This document shows positions 17,217 through 25,814 of a stretch of 64,000 bases of DNA, piece by piece. A program made the position numbers and the translations under genes. Position 1 is the first letter of the stretch. Each line of letters starts with the position of its first letter. Source of the DNA: Microtetraspora glauca. GTDB lineage: Bacteria > Actinomycetota > Actinomycetes > Streptomycetales > Streptomycetaceae. Under the pieces are notes generated by a model. That model was not told the origin of the DNA, ran no database searches, and worked only from the letters and a program-made list of their open reading frames with translations. The stretch covers positions 62,001 through 126,000 of the forward strand of contig JOFO01000012.1 in assembly GCA_000721275.1 (NCBI GenBank). Reading direction: 5' to 3'.

Positions 17217-17564
17217 ATGGCCGCCGTCGAGGACCATGCCCGCGCCCGCCTGATCGGCGACGCGCCGGTCTCCCGGGCCGTGCCGGTCTCCCTCCGGTAC
17301 GATCCCGGCTTCTCCCCCGCCACCGTCCGCTTCGTCCTCCCCGGCGGCGTCGAGTGGTCCTTCCCCCGCGCGCTGCTGGAGGACGGCATCCACGAGCCGG
17401 CCCACCGCGGCGACATCGCGGTCTGGCCGTGCGGCCGGGCGCAGACGGTGGTCGAGTTCCACGGCGCCGCGGAGGTCTCGGTCGTCCAGTTCGACAGCGT
17501 GGTGCTCTCCCGGTTCCTGGAGCACACGTACGCCGCCGGCGCGTCGTCGCTGACGACGCACTGA
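17217..17564 (+). CDS. ssgE: SsgA-like sporulation/cell-division regulator (SsgE-like)
   Basis: SsgA-like proteins are confined to sporulating actinomycetes and control septum placement, hyphal wall remodelling and spore separation. The 115-residue protein has the family core: PVSLRYDPGFSPATVRFVLP, then GGVEWSFPRALLEDG and GDIAVWPCGRAQTVVEFHG. It ends with VVQFDSVVLSRFLEHTYAAG. There is no membrane segment. ATG 17217 has GAGGAG 6 nt upstream; GTG 17214 is directly before it. I call it ssgE because, from memory, that paralogue sits beside pmt and PBP genes in S. coelicolor. The family membership is certain and the paralogue assignment is by context only. Confidence 0.82.
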   Translation: MAAVEDHARARLIGDAPVSRAVPVSLRYDPGFSPATVRFVLPGGVEWSFPRALLEDGIHEPAHRGDIAVWPCGRAQTVVEFHGAAEVSVVQFDSVVLSRFLEHTYAAGASSLTTH

Positions 17565-17620
17565 CGGCGTACGGCCGCGTCGGCTCCCCGTCCCCACAGG
17601 TTCCGGCGCGGGCCGGGGCG

Positions 17621-17657
17621 CACCCCCCGCTCAGGGGCCGCCCCGGGACCGGGGGTG
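17621..17657. terminator. Bidirectional hairpin between ssgE-like and MMPL genes
   Basis: CACCCCC and GGGGGTG flank an inner GGGGC/GCCCC stem, ending directly at the MMPL stop codon. It could serve both convergent genes. Confidence 0.5.
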
Positions 17658-19820
17658 TCAGACCTTCGCGAGGTCCGGCTTCGCGGGGGCCGCGGTGTCG
17701 TGGGCGGCCAGGGACTCGCCCTCGACGTCCACGTTCGGCAGCGCGCGGTCGAGCCACTTCGGCAGCCACCACGCCTTGTGGCCGAGGAGCGCGAGGACGG
17801 CCGGGACGATCGCCATGCGGACGACGAAGGCGTCGAAGAGGACCGCGACGGCGAGGCCGAAGCCGATCATCTTGATCATCTGGTCGCTCATGCCGATGAA
17901 GCCGGAGAAGACCGCGATCATGATCACCGCGGCGGCGGTGACCACCCGGGCGCTGTGCCGGAAGCCGGTCACGATCGCCTCGCCGGGCCGCTCGCCGTGG
18001 ACGTACGCCTCGCGCATCCGCGTCACGAGGAAGACCTCGTAGTCCATCGCGAGGCCGAAGACCACGCCGACCATGAAGATCGGCATCATCGACATGATCG
18101 GGCCGGTCTGCTCGACGCCGAACAGGCTGCCCAGCCAGCCCCACTGGAAGACCGCGACGACGGCGCCGAGGGCGGCGACCACCGACAGCAGGAAGCCGAG
18201 GGCGGCCTTGAGGGGCACGAGGACCGATCGGAAGACCACGGTCAGCAGGACGAAGGCGAGGCCGACGACGAGTGCCAGGTAGGGCACGAGGGCGTCGTTC
18301 ATCTTCTCCGAGAAGTCGATGTTCATCGCGGTGGCGCCGGTGACGAGGACGTCGTCGCCGGTGGCGTCGCGGATGTCGTGGACCAGGGTCTCGGTGGCGC
18401 CGGAGGACGGGCGGTCCTTCGGGATCACCGTGATCATGGCGGCGTCGCCGGCCTTGTTGGGCGTGGCCGGGGTGACGGCGGCGATGCCGTCGAGCTTCTG
18501 GATGGTGGACACGGTCCGGTCGGCGGTGGCCTTGTCGCCGTCGACGACGACGAGCAGCGGGCCGTTGAAGCCGGGGCCGAAGCCCTCGGACAGCAGGTCG
18601 TAGGCGCGGCGCTCGGTCGCGGAGACCGGCTTCACGCCGTCGTCGGGCAGGCCCATCTCCAGCGAGGCGGCCGGGACCGCGATGGCGCCGAGGCCGAGGA
18701 CGCCGGCCAGCAGGACGAAGAGCGGGCGGCGGAGGACGAACCGGGCCCAGCGGGTGCCGGCGTTCGGCTTGCCGTCCTTCGCCGCGTCGGCGAGGCCCTT
18801 GCGCTGCTTGCGGCCGATCACCTTGTCGCCGGCGAAGCCGAGCAGCGCCGGGATGAGGGTGAGGGCGATGAGGACGGCGATGACGACGGTGCCGGCGGCG
18901 GCGAAGCCCATCTTCGTCAGCATCGGGATGTTGACGACGGCGAGGCCGACGAGGGCGATGACGACGGTGAGCCCGGCGAAGACGACGGCCGAGCCGGCGG
19001 TGCCGGTGGCACGGCCCGCGGCCTCCTCCTTGTCCCGGCCGTCGGCCAGTTCGGAGCGGTAGCGGGAGACGATGAAGAGGGCGTAGTCGATGCCGACGGC
19101 GAGGCCGATCATCATCGCCAGGGTGGAGGTGGTGGTGCCGAGGTCGAGGACGTTGGCGAGCGCGGTGATCGCGCTGACGCCGATGCCGACGCCGATGATC
19201 GCGGTGAGCAGCGGCAGTCCGGCCGCGACGAGCGAGCCGAAGGTGATCACCAGGACGAAGCCGGCGATGACGACGCCGATGATCTCGCCGGTGCCGGTCT
19301 CGGGCATGGTCTGGAGGGCGTCGCCGCCGACCTCGACGGTGAGGCCCTTGCCCTGGGCGGCGTGGCCGGCCTGTTCGAGGGCTTCGCGGGTCTCGTCGGT
19401 CAGCTCCATCGCGTTGACCTTGTAGGCGACGGAGACGTAGGCGGTGGAGCCGTCCCGGGAGACGGCCTGGGCCGTGTACGGGTCGGTGACCGAGACGATC
19501 TGGTCGGAGCCGGACTTCAGCGCGGCGACGGTCTCCTCGACGACGGCCTTGGGCGCCGCGTCCGTCATCTTGCCGCCGTCGGGGGCCTTGAAGACGACCC
19601 GGGCGGTGGCGCCGTCGGCTCCGGCACCCGGGAAGCGCTCTTCGAGCAGGTCGAAGGCGCGCTGGGCCTCGGTGCCGGGGATGGAGAAGGAGCTGGAGGT
19701 CGCGGCGGGCGCGGTGGCGGCGCCGACTCCGGCGATCGCCAGGAGCGCCACCCAGAGGAGGGCGACGAGCCGTCGGCGCCGGAAGGCGGTGCGGCCCAGT
19801 TTGTACAGGAAGGTGGCCAC
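17658..19820 (-). CDS. MMPL/RND-family membrane transporter
   Basis: A 720-residue inner-membrane exporter of the MMPL (RND) family, proton-driven, moving lipids or hydrophobic compounds outward. It has the two-repeat layout: one helix, a large extracytoplasmic domain (about 40-180), five helices, a second loop domain (about 370-510) and six more helices. The signature IGLAVGIDYALFIVSRYRSEL near residue 215 and its repeat MVGVVFGLAMDYEVFLVTRMRE near residue 585 carry the conserved Asp-Tyr pairs of the proton relay. GTG 19820 has GGGAG about 9 nt upstream. It lies 109 bp downstream of a TetR gene in the same direction, so it is probably repressed by it. Confidence 0.92.
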   Translation of the reverse strand: MATFLYKLGRTAFRRRRLVALLWVALLAIAGVGAATAPAATSSSFSIPGTEAQRAFDLLEERFPGAGADGATARVVFKAPDGGKMTDAAPKAVVEETVAALKSGSDQIVSVTDPYTAQAVSRDGSTAYVSVAYKVNAMELTDETREALEQAGHAAQGKGLTVEVGGDALQTMPETGTGEIIGVVIAGFVLVITFGSLVAAGLPLLTAIIGVGIGVSAITALANVLDLGTTTSTLAMMIGLAVGIDYALFIVSRYRSELADGRDKEEAAGRATGTAGSAVVFAGLTVVIALVGLAVVNIPMLTKMGFAAAGTVVIAVLIALTLIPALLGFAGDKVIGRKQRKGLADAAKDGKPNAGTRWARFVLRRPLFVLLAGVLGLGAIAVPAASLEMGLPDDGVKPVSATERRAYDLLSEGFGPGFNGPLLVVVDGDKATADRTVSTIQKLDGIAAVTPATPNKAGDAAMITVIPKDRPSSGATETLVHDIRDATGDDVLVTGATAMNIDFSEKMNDALVPYLALVVGLAFVLLTVVFRSVLVPLKAALGFLLSVVAALGAVVAVFQWGWLGSLFGVEQTGPIMSMMPIFMVGVVFGLAMDYEVFLVTRMREAYVHGERPGEAIVTGFRHSARVVTAAAVIMIAVFSGFIGMSDQMIKMIGFGLAVAVLFDAFVVRMAIVPAVLALLGHKAWWLPKWLDRALPNVDVEGESLAAHDTAAPAKPDLAKV

Positions 19821-19929
19821 GGGTGCGTACTCCCATTGTGGGGCGGGACAGGGCATGGGGAGCCGGCCCGACGGCGTGAGCGGTGCGCAGTCAGGTGGAG
19901 CAGGGGTGGTGCGGGGCGGTGCGGGGTGG

Positions 19930-20502
19930 TCAGACGCCGAGTGAGGGGAGCACGACGGCGTCGACGTATCGGACGAGGAACGCGTGGTCGACCGGCTGGT
20001 CGTCGATCAGCGGGCGGGCGACGAGCGCTCCGATGAGCATGTGCGGGACGAAGTCGAGGGCCGGGTTGTCCGGCGGGACCTCGCCCCTGCGGACCGCGCG
20101 CCGGAGGATCTCGGCGAAACCGTTGAGCTCGGGTTCGATGAGCAGCTCGCGCAGCGCCTGGTGCAGGTCCGGGTGGGTGTGGACGGCATGGGCGAGACCC
20201 CGCATCAGCGCGGTGTCCCGCTCCATCTGGCAGTCGTCGGCGAGGTCCAGGAGCGCCTGGAAGTCGCCGCGCAGGGAGCCGGTGTCGATCTGGTCGAAAC
20301 CGGACGGCTTGTTGTGGCGCAGGGCCGTGGCGACCAGCTCGGGCTTGCTCCCCCACTGGCGGTAGAGGGTGGCCTTGCTGGAGTGGGTGCGGGCGGCGAC
20401 GGCGTCCATGGTGAGGGCGTCGTAGCCGACCTCGCGGAGGAGGTCGAGCACGGCCGCGTAGAGCTCGGTCTCCCGCTCGGGAGTGAGTCTGCTGCGGGCC
20501 AT
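19930..20502 (-). CDS. TetR-family repressor
   Basis: A 190-residue repressor. The helix-turn-helix is at residues 24-60: VLDLLREVGYDALTMDAVA followed by ARTHSSKATLYRQWGSKPEL. The rest is a helical ligand-binding domain with no recognisable ligand. The ATG at 20502 has GGAGGT 7 nt upstream; the frame is open further up but runs through the operator region. It is the first gene of a probable operon with the MMPL exporter. Two identical-core palindromes upstream (20538-20552 and 20594-20608) are the likely binding sites, giving autoregulation and drug- or lipid-inducible export. Confidence 0.9.
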   Translation of the reverse strand: MARSRLTPERETELYAAVLDLLREVGYDALTMDAVAARTHSSKATLYRQWGSKPELVATALRHNKPSGFDQIDTGSLRGDFQALLDLADDCQMERDTALMRGLAHAVHTHPDLHQALRELLIEPELNGFAEILRRAVRRGEVPPDNPALDFVPHMLIGALVARPLIDDQPVDHAFLVRYVDAVVLPSLGV

Positions 20503-20537
20503 GTCGGGACCTCCGGTCGGGGGACGAGGCAGAGCGA

Positions 20538-20552
20538 ACGAAACGGTTTCGT
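20538..20552. promoter_or_regulatory. TetR operator 1 (ACGAAAC-G-GTTTCGT)
   Basis: A perfect 15-bp palindrome 35 bp upstream of the TetR ATG. It has the same arms as the second site at 20594. Confidence 0.7.
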
Positions 20553-20593
20553 ACTCTGCGTACGGTACGAAGGTACCCCCGACCGTCAGCGAA

Positions 20594-20608
20594 ACGAAAC
20601 CGTTTCGT
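20594..20608. promoter_or_regulatory. TetR operator 2 (ACGAAAC-C-GTTTCGT)
   Basis: A second perfect palindrome, 56 bp centre to centre from the first and 94 bp upstream of the divergent tricorn-like gene. It may affect both directions. Confidence 0.65.
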
Positions 20609-20702
20609 ACGTGTTCTGGGCCACACCCCGCCACCCCACCCCGCCACCTTCCGTACGCCCGTACGAGTTGCCGCGCCCCCTCCGCGCGGAAAGCATGAAC
20701 AG

Positions 20703-23700
20703 GTGAGTGACGACGTGGCCTACCTCCGCTTCCCGCACCTCCACGACGACCTGCTGTGCTTCACGGCCGAGGACGACCTGTGGGTCGCCCCGCTCGTCCC
20801 CGACGGGCAGACCCCCGGCCGCGCCTGGCGGCTCACCGTCGACCGCACCCGGGCCGGGCACCCCCGCTTCTCGCCGGACGGGCGGCACATCGCGTACACG
20901 AACTGGCGCAGCCTCGACCCCGAGATCCACCTCGTGCCGGTCGACGGCGGCCACGCCCGCCAGCTCTCCTACTGGGGCTCCACCGACACCCGGGTCTGCG
21001 GCTGGTCCCCCGACGGGGACATCCTCGCCGTCTCCTCGCAGGGCCAGCCCTTCTCGTACTTCTCCTGGGCCTACACCGTCGGCACCGACGGCTCGCCCGG
21101 CCGCCGGATGCCGTGGGGCCCGGTCTCCGACATCGCCGTCCGGGACGTCGACGGCGAGCGCCGCACCCTGCTCCTCACCGGCACCCCGCCGCACGAGCCC
21201 GCCGCCTGGAAGCGGTACCGGGGCGGCGCCACCGGCCGGCTCTGGCTGCACGGCGAACGGCTCCTCGCCGACCTCGGCGGCCACCTCGCCGACCCGATGT
21301 TCGTCACCGCCCCGCCCGGCGAGGACGGCTGCCGGATCGCCTTCCTCTCCGACCACGAGGGCATCGGCAACCTCTATTCCTGCCGCCCCGACGGCACCGG
21401 CCTGCGCCGGCACACCGACCACGCCGACTTCTACGCCCGGCACGCCTCCTCCGACGGCCGCCGGGTCGTCTACCAGTGCGCCGGCGAGCTGTGGATCGTG
21501 GAGGACCTGTCCGCCGGCGCCTCACCGCGCCGGCTGGAGGTCCGGCTCGGCGGCCAGCGGGCCGGCCGGCGGCCCTACCAGGTGCCCGCCGCCCGGCACG
21601 TCGACGCCGTCTCCGTCGACGAGACCGGCCGGGCCAGCGCCGTCGGGGTGCGCGGCAGCCTGTACTGGCTCACCCACCGCGACGGGCCCGCCCGCGCCAT
21701 CACCGACACCCCCGGCGTCCGCGTCCGGCTCCCCGAGATGCTCGGCAGCGGCGGCCAGATCGCGTACGTCACCGACGCCGAGGGCGAGGACGCCGTCGAG
21801 ATCGCCTACCTGCCCCGGGCCAGCGGCGACCGGCCGCCGCGCCGGCTCGCCGCCGGAGAACTGGGCCGCGTCGAGGAACTGGTCGCCGACCCCGACGGCG
21901 AACGCCTCGCCCTCGCCACCCACGACGGCCGGCTGCTCCTCATCGACGCCACCGAGGACTCCAACGGAGAGGTCACCGAGCTGATCCGGTCCGTCAACGG
22001 CCCGGTCCGCGACCTCGCCTTCTCCCCCGACGGCGCCTGGCTCACCTGGTCCCACCCCGGCATCGGCCGCTCCCTGCGCTCCATCAAGCTCGTCCGCATC
22101 GCGGGCCCCGGCCCGCGCACGGTCATCGACGTCACCAACGGGCGCTTCGAGGACGAGAACCCCGTCTTCACCAGCGACGGCCGCTACCTCGCCTTCCTCT
22201 CCTGGCGCGGCTTCGACCCGGTGTACGACGTCCACACCGGCGACCTGTCGTTCCCGCTCGGCTGCCGCCCCTACCTGGTGCCGCTCTCCTCCGCGACCCC
22301 GTCCCCCTTCGCGCTGCTCCCCGACGGGCGCCCCGCCGCCGGCGGCCTCGACCCCGCCGACGACGGCGCCGACAGCGGCGACGGCACCGTCACCGTGGAG
22401 ACCGAGGGACTGCCCGACCGGGTCACCCCCTTCCCGGTCGCCGCCTCCAAGTACTCGGCGCTCGCCCCGGTCTCCGGCGGCGGCCTCGTCTGGCTGCGCT
22501 GGCCCATCTCCGGCGCCCTCGGCGAGACCTTCGCCAACCCCGCCGACACCTCCGGCCGCCCCACCCTGGAGCACTTCTCCGTCACCAAGGCCCGCCGCAC
22601 CGAACTCGCCCGCGACCTCGACTGGTTCGCGGTCAGCGGCGACGGCACCCGGCTCGTCGTCTCCGACGAGGGCGAACTGCGCGCCGTCCCCGCCACCGAA
22701 CCCGGCGACAACGACTCCACCGTCTACCTCGACCTGCGCCGCATCCTCCACGAGGTCGACCCCGGCGCCGAATGGCGCCAGTCCTACGACGAGGCCGGGC
22801 GGATCGTCCGCGCCTACTTCTGGGAACCCGGCATGGGCGGCGTCGACTGGGACGCGATCCTCGCCCAGTACCGGCCGCTCCTCGAACGGGTCGCCTCCCC
22901 CGACGAGTTCGCCGACCTGCTCCGCGAGGTCATGGGCGAACTGGGCACCTCCCACGCCTACGTCACCCCCGCCCGGCGCAACGAGGGCCCCGCCCACTAC
23001 CAGCGGCCCCAGGGCCTCCTCGGCGCCAACTTCGTGTGCCGCGACGGCAGCTGGGTCGTCAAGCGGATCCTGCCGGGCGAGTCCTCCGACTCCAAGGCCC
23101 GCTCCCCGCTCGCCGGTACGGGCATCCGCGAGGGCGCCGCCCTCACCCACGTCGACGGCCGGCCCGTCGACCCCCTCACCGGCCCCTACCCGCTGCTCGC
23201 CGGCACCGGCGGCACCACCGTCGAGCTCACCTTCACCCCGGCCGGCGGCGAGGGCCGCTCCCGCCGGGTCGCCGTCGTCCCGCTGATCGACGAACGCCCG
23301 CTGCGCTACCAGGACTGGGTCGCCAAACGGCGGGCCGTGGTCCGCGAGGTCAGCGGCGGACGCTGCGGCTACCTCCACATCCCCGACATGGGCGGCTCCG
23401 GCTGGGCCCAGTTCAACCGCGACCTGCGGATGGAGGTCTCCCGGCCCGCCCTCATCGTCGACGTGCGCGGCAACGCCGGCGGCCACATCAGCGAACTCGT
23501 CGTGGAGACCCTCACCCGCAAGATCATCGGCTGGGACCTCACCCGCAACGCGCAGCCCGTCAGCTACGCCTCCAACGCCCCGCGCGGCCCCGTCGTCGCC
23601 CTCGCCGACGAGGCCACCTCGTCCGACGGCGACATGATCACCGCCGCGTTCAAACTGCTCGGCCTCGGCCCGGTCGTCGGGCAGCGCACCTGGGGCGGGG

Positions 23701-23993
23701 TCGTCGGCATGACCGGCCGGCACCGGCTCGGCGACGGCACCCAGATCACCGTCCCCATGAACGCGGCCTGGTTCGCCCCCTGGGGCTGGTCCGTGGAGAA
23801 CCACGGCGTCGAACCCGACCTCGCCGTGCTGCGCACCCCCCTCGACTGGGCCGAGGGGCGGCACGCCCAGCTCGACGACGCCGTCCACAAGGCGCTCGCC
23901 CTGCTGGAGTCGGAGCCGCCGGCGAACCCGCCCGGCTACGAGTCCGTGCCGGACCGCTCCCGCCCGAAGCTGCCGCCGAGGTCCAGCTCGTAG
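20703..23993 (+). CDS. Tricorn-like protease (S41 family)
   Basis: A 1096-residue protein homologous to archaeal tricorn protease, a large cytosolic peptidase thought to trim proteasome products. The N-terminal third forms a beta-propeller (YLRFPHLHDDLLCFTAEDDL, then WD-like repeats such as RFSPDGRHIAYTNWRS), followed by a second propeller, a C1 domain, a PDZ domain (about 800-870) and the C2 catalytic core. By alignment with tricorn, His751 (GTSHAYV), Ser974-Asp975 (TSSDGDM) and Glu1032 (VENHGVEPD) form the active site; the Ser-Glu spacing of 58 matches tricorn. The GTG start lacks a strong ribosome-binding site. It is divergent from TetR, and its 3' end overlaps the opposing GNAT gene. Confidence 0.93.
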   Translation: MSDDVAYLRFPHLHDDLLCFTAEDDLWVAPLVPDGQTPGRAWRLTVDRTRAGHPRFSPDGRHIAYTNWRSLDPEIHLVPVDGGHARQLSYWGSTDTRVCGWSPDGDILAVSSQGQPFSYFSWAYTVGTDGSPGRRMPWGPVSDIAVRDVDGERRTLLLTGTPPHEPAAWKRYRGGATGRLWLHGERLLADLGGHLADPMFVTAPPGEDGCRIAFLSDHEGIGNLYSCRPDGTGLRRHTDHADFYARHASSDGRRVVYQCAGELWIVEDLSAGASPRRLEVRLGGQRAGRRPYQVPAARHVDAVSVDETGRASAVGVRGSLYWLTHRDGPARAITDTPGVRVRLPEMLGSGGQIAYVTDAEGEDAVEIAYLPRASGDRPPRRLAAGELGRVEELVADPDGERLALATHDGRLLLIDATEDSNGEVTELIRSVNGPVRDLAFSPDGAWLTWSHPGIGRSLRSIKLVRIAGPGPRTVIDVTNGRFEDENPVFTSDGRYLAFLSWRGFDPVYDVHTGDLSFPLGCRPYLVPLSSATPSPFALLPDGRPAAGGLDPADDGADSGDGTVTVETEGLPDRVTPFPVAASKYSALAPVSGGGLVWLRWPISGALGETFANPADTSGRPTLEHFSVTKARRTELARDLDWFAVSGDGTRLVVSDEGELRAVPATEPGDNDSTVYLDLRRILHEVDPGAEWRQSYDEAGRIVRAYFWEPGMGGVDWDAILAQYRPLLERVASPDEFADLLREVMGELGTSHAYVTPARRNEGPAHYQRPQGLLGANFVCRDGSWVVKRILPGESSDSKARSPLAGTGIREGAALTHVDGRPVDPLTGPYPLLAGTGGTTVELTFTPAGGEGRSRRVAVVPLIDERPLRYQDWVAKRRAVVREVSGGRCGYLHIPDMGGSGWAQFNRDLRMEVSRPALIVDVRGNAGGHISELVVETLTRKIIGWDLTRNAQPVSYASNAPRGPVVALADEATSSDGDMITAAFKLLGLGPVVGQRTWGGVVGMTGRHRLGDGTQITVPMNAAWFAPWGWSVENHGVEPDLAVLRTPLDWAEGRHAQLDDAVHKALALLESEPPANPPGYESVPDRSRPKLPPRSSS

Positions 23994-24490
23994 GCGATCG
24001 CGGTCTCCCCGGTCTTTAGCGTCTCGCGGCCGACCGCGCCGAACCCGACCCGGGCGAGCACCGCCCGGGACGCGGTGTTGTCCGGCGACGCCTTCGCGTA
24101 CAGCCGGCGCAACCCGTACTCCTCCAGGGCGAGCCGGCACACCTCCAGGACGCCCCGGGTGGCGAGGCCCCGACCGGCGGCAGACTCGGCGATCCGGTAG
24201 CCGAGTTCGGCCGCGCCGTCGGCGAGGTCGATCAGGTTGATCCGGCCGAGGATCGCGCCGTCCTCCGCGACCAGGACGTGGAAGCGGATCGTCCCCTCGT
24301 TCTCCTGCTCGTCGAGCAGGGCCCGGTGGCGGGCGTCGAAGTCGGCGAAGCACGCGTCCCCCCGGTCGGGCACGTGGGCGGCGAAGTAGGCCCGGTTCTC
24401 CCGCTCGAAGGCGAGCAGGGCGGGGGCGTGGTCGGCGCGCATGAGTTCGAGCACGAGCGGTTCGCGTGCGGGCGCTTCGAGTACGGACAT
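23936..24490 (-). CDS. GNAT-family N-acetyltransferase (RimJ/RimL-like)
   Basis: A 184-residue acetyl-CoA-dependent acetyltransferase. It shows the RimJ/RimL pattern: LVLELMRADHAPALLAFERE, FHVLVAEDGAILGRINLIDL, AELGYRIAESAAGRGLATRGV with the R-G-x-G/A acetyl-CoA loop, and LYAKASPDNTASRAVLARVG. ATG 24490 is chosen because TACCGT ends 6 nt before it and no Shine-Dalgarno is present. The substrate is unknown. The last 58 bp of the gene overlap antisense with the end of the tricorn-like gene, an unusually long convergent overlap for this window. Confidence 0.85.
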   Translation of the reverse strand: MSVLEAPAREPLVLELMRADHAPALLAFERENRAYFAAHVPDRGDACFADFDARHRALLDEQENEGTIRFHVLVAEDGAILGRINLIDLADGAAELGYRIAESAAGRGLATRGVLEVCRLALEEYGLRRLYAKASPDNTASRAVLARVGFGAVGRETLKTGETAIAYELDLGGSFGRERSGTDS

Positions 24491-24496
24491 GGGGAC

Positions 24497-24502
24497 ACGG
24501 TA
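24497..24502 (-). promoter_or_regulatory. -10 hexamer TACCGT of the GNAT gene
   Basis: TACCGT on the minus strand ends 6 nt before ATG 24490. Leaderless pattern. Confidence 0.55.
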
Positions 24503-24577
24503 CGGAGATCCCCGCGCGACCAGCACGTGAATTGCGCCACGCCCGCGCGACACGCGCCGGGCGCGTCCGGGCATGCG

Positions 24578-24613
24578 CGAGGGGCGCACCCGGCGTCCCG
24601 GGTGCGCCCCTCG
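24578..24613 (-). terminator. Strong hairpin after the CsbD-like gene
   Basis: GAGGGGCGCACCCGG and its perfect complement flank a CGTC loop, extended by one more C-G pair. It begins 13 bp after the stop at 24626. Confidence 0.8.
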
Positions 24614-24625
24614 GTCAGGACGGCG

Positions 24626-24811
24626 TCAGGCGCCGCGCTCGCGCTGCGTGCGCTCGCGGGCCTCGCGCTCGGCGCGCTCCTTGGCGTCCTGCGTGCCCTC
24701 GCGGGACTGCTGGGCGCGCTGCGAAGCCTCGTCCTTGGCGTTGCCCATGGTCTTCTTCGCGCGGTCCTGGAGCTCCTGCGCCTTGTCCTGGAACTGGTCC
24801 TTGATGCCCAT
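24626..24811 (-). CDS. Small CsbD-like hydrophilic stress protein
   Basis: A 61-residue, highly charged protein (MGIKDQFQDKAQELQDRAKK...) with no hydrophobic core. It is rich in Lys, Glu, Gln and Arg and predicted to be a single long amphipathic helix. The opening resembles CsbD-type general-stress proteins, whose biochemical role is unknown. The ATG has AGGAG about 9 nt upstream, and a strong terminator follows, so it is a monocistronic unit, the usual arrangement for an abundantly expressed stress protein. Family assignment is tentative because the sequence is low in complexity. Confidence 0.75.
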   Translation of the reverse strand: MGIKDQFQDKAQELQDRAKKTMGNAKDEASQRAQQSREGTQDAKERAEREARERTQRERGA

Positions 24812-24932
24812 GAAATGTCACTCCTAGACGGGGTGTGGGGGGATCGGGGCGGTACGCCCCGGGGGCTCGACCAGCCTCGCACGGGCCCGGAAGCCGCGCA
24901 TGTCGATCAGTCACCGTCCGTGACCGCAGGGG

Positions 24933-25814
24933 TCAGGCGCTCTCCTTCCGGGCCCGCTCGTCGGCCGCGCCGCCCGCGCCCACGAGGCCCTTGGAGACCG
25001 TCGAGAGCCGGGGCGCGAAGCGGGCGACCTCGCGCTTTCCGACGGTGGCGATCAGCCCGGGCAGGTAGCCGCGGATCGACTGCATCCCGCGCAGCCACCA
25101 CTGTGCGTACACGTGGGCGGAGCGCCGTTCGATGCCCTCGACGATCCGGTCGACGGCCGGACCGAGCGGGTACGTGCGGTTGGACGGCCACGGCAGCCGC
25201 TGCCGCAGCTCCTTCATCACGTCGTCCTGGTCGGCGCCCCGCACCATGTCGGTGTCGGTCCAGGAGAGGTAGCCGACGCCGACCTTCACGCCCTTGTAGG
25301 CGACCTCGGCGCGCAGGCTGTGCGCGAACGCCTCGACGCCGGACTTGGAGGCGCAGTACGCGGTCATCATCGGGGCCGGGGTGATCGCGGCGAGCGACGC
25401 GATCTGGAGGAAGTACCCGCGGGACTCCATGAGGACCGGCAGGAAGGCGCGGCCGGTGACCGCCCCGCCGATCAGGTTCACCTCGACGACCCGCCGCCAG
25501 GCGACCGGGTCGGAGTCGACGAACGGGCCGCCGGCCGCCACGCCCGCGTTGGCGACGACGATGTCGACCTTGCCGAACCGCTCCTTCACCTCGGCCGCGA
25601 CCCGGGCCATGGCCTCGTGGTCGGTGACGTCGGCCTCCCACCAGTCGGCCTCGGTGTGCAGCCGGCCGGCGACCTCCTTGAGGAGTTCGGGCTCCAGGCC
25701 GACGAGGGCGATCTTCGCGCCGCGCGCGGAGAGCTTGCGGGCGAGCAGTTCGCCGACGCCGCGGGCGCCGCCGGTGACGACCGCGACCTGTCCCTCCAGG
25801 CTGACCCTGCTCAT
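24933..25814 (-). CDS. Short-chain dehydrogenase (third gene of BVMO operon)
   Basis: A 293-residue SDR with VVTGGARGVGELLARKLSARG near the N-terminus, NAGVAAGG, and the active-site sequence MMTAYCASKSGVEAFAHSLR (Tyr and Lys around residues 155-159). An additional C-terminal segment of about 60 residues is common in mycobacterial-type SDRs. The ATG overlaps the stop of the alpha/beta hydrolase (ATGA), so it is co-translated with it and the upstream Baeyer-Villiger monooxygenase. An alcohol dehydrogenase feeding a ketone to the monooxygenase, or oxidising the alcohol released by the hydrolase, is the natural inference. The substrate is unknown. Confidence 0.88.
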   Translation of the reverse strand: MSRVSLEGQVAVVTGGARGVGELLARKLSARGAKIALVGLEPELLKEVAGRLHTEADWWEADVTDHEAMARVAAEVKERFGKVDIVVANAGVAAGGPFVDSDPVAWRRVVEVNLIGGAVTGRAFLPVLMESRGYFLQIASLAAITPAPMMTAYCASKSGVEAFAHSLRAEVAYKGVKVGVGYLSWTDTDMVRGADQDDVMKELRQRLPWPSNRTYPLGPAVDRIVEGIERRSAHVYAQWWLRGMQSIRGYLPGLIATVGKREVARFAPRLSTVSKGLVGAGGAADERARKESA

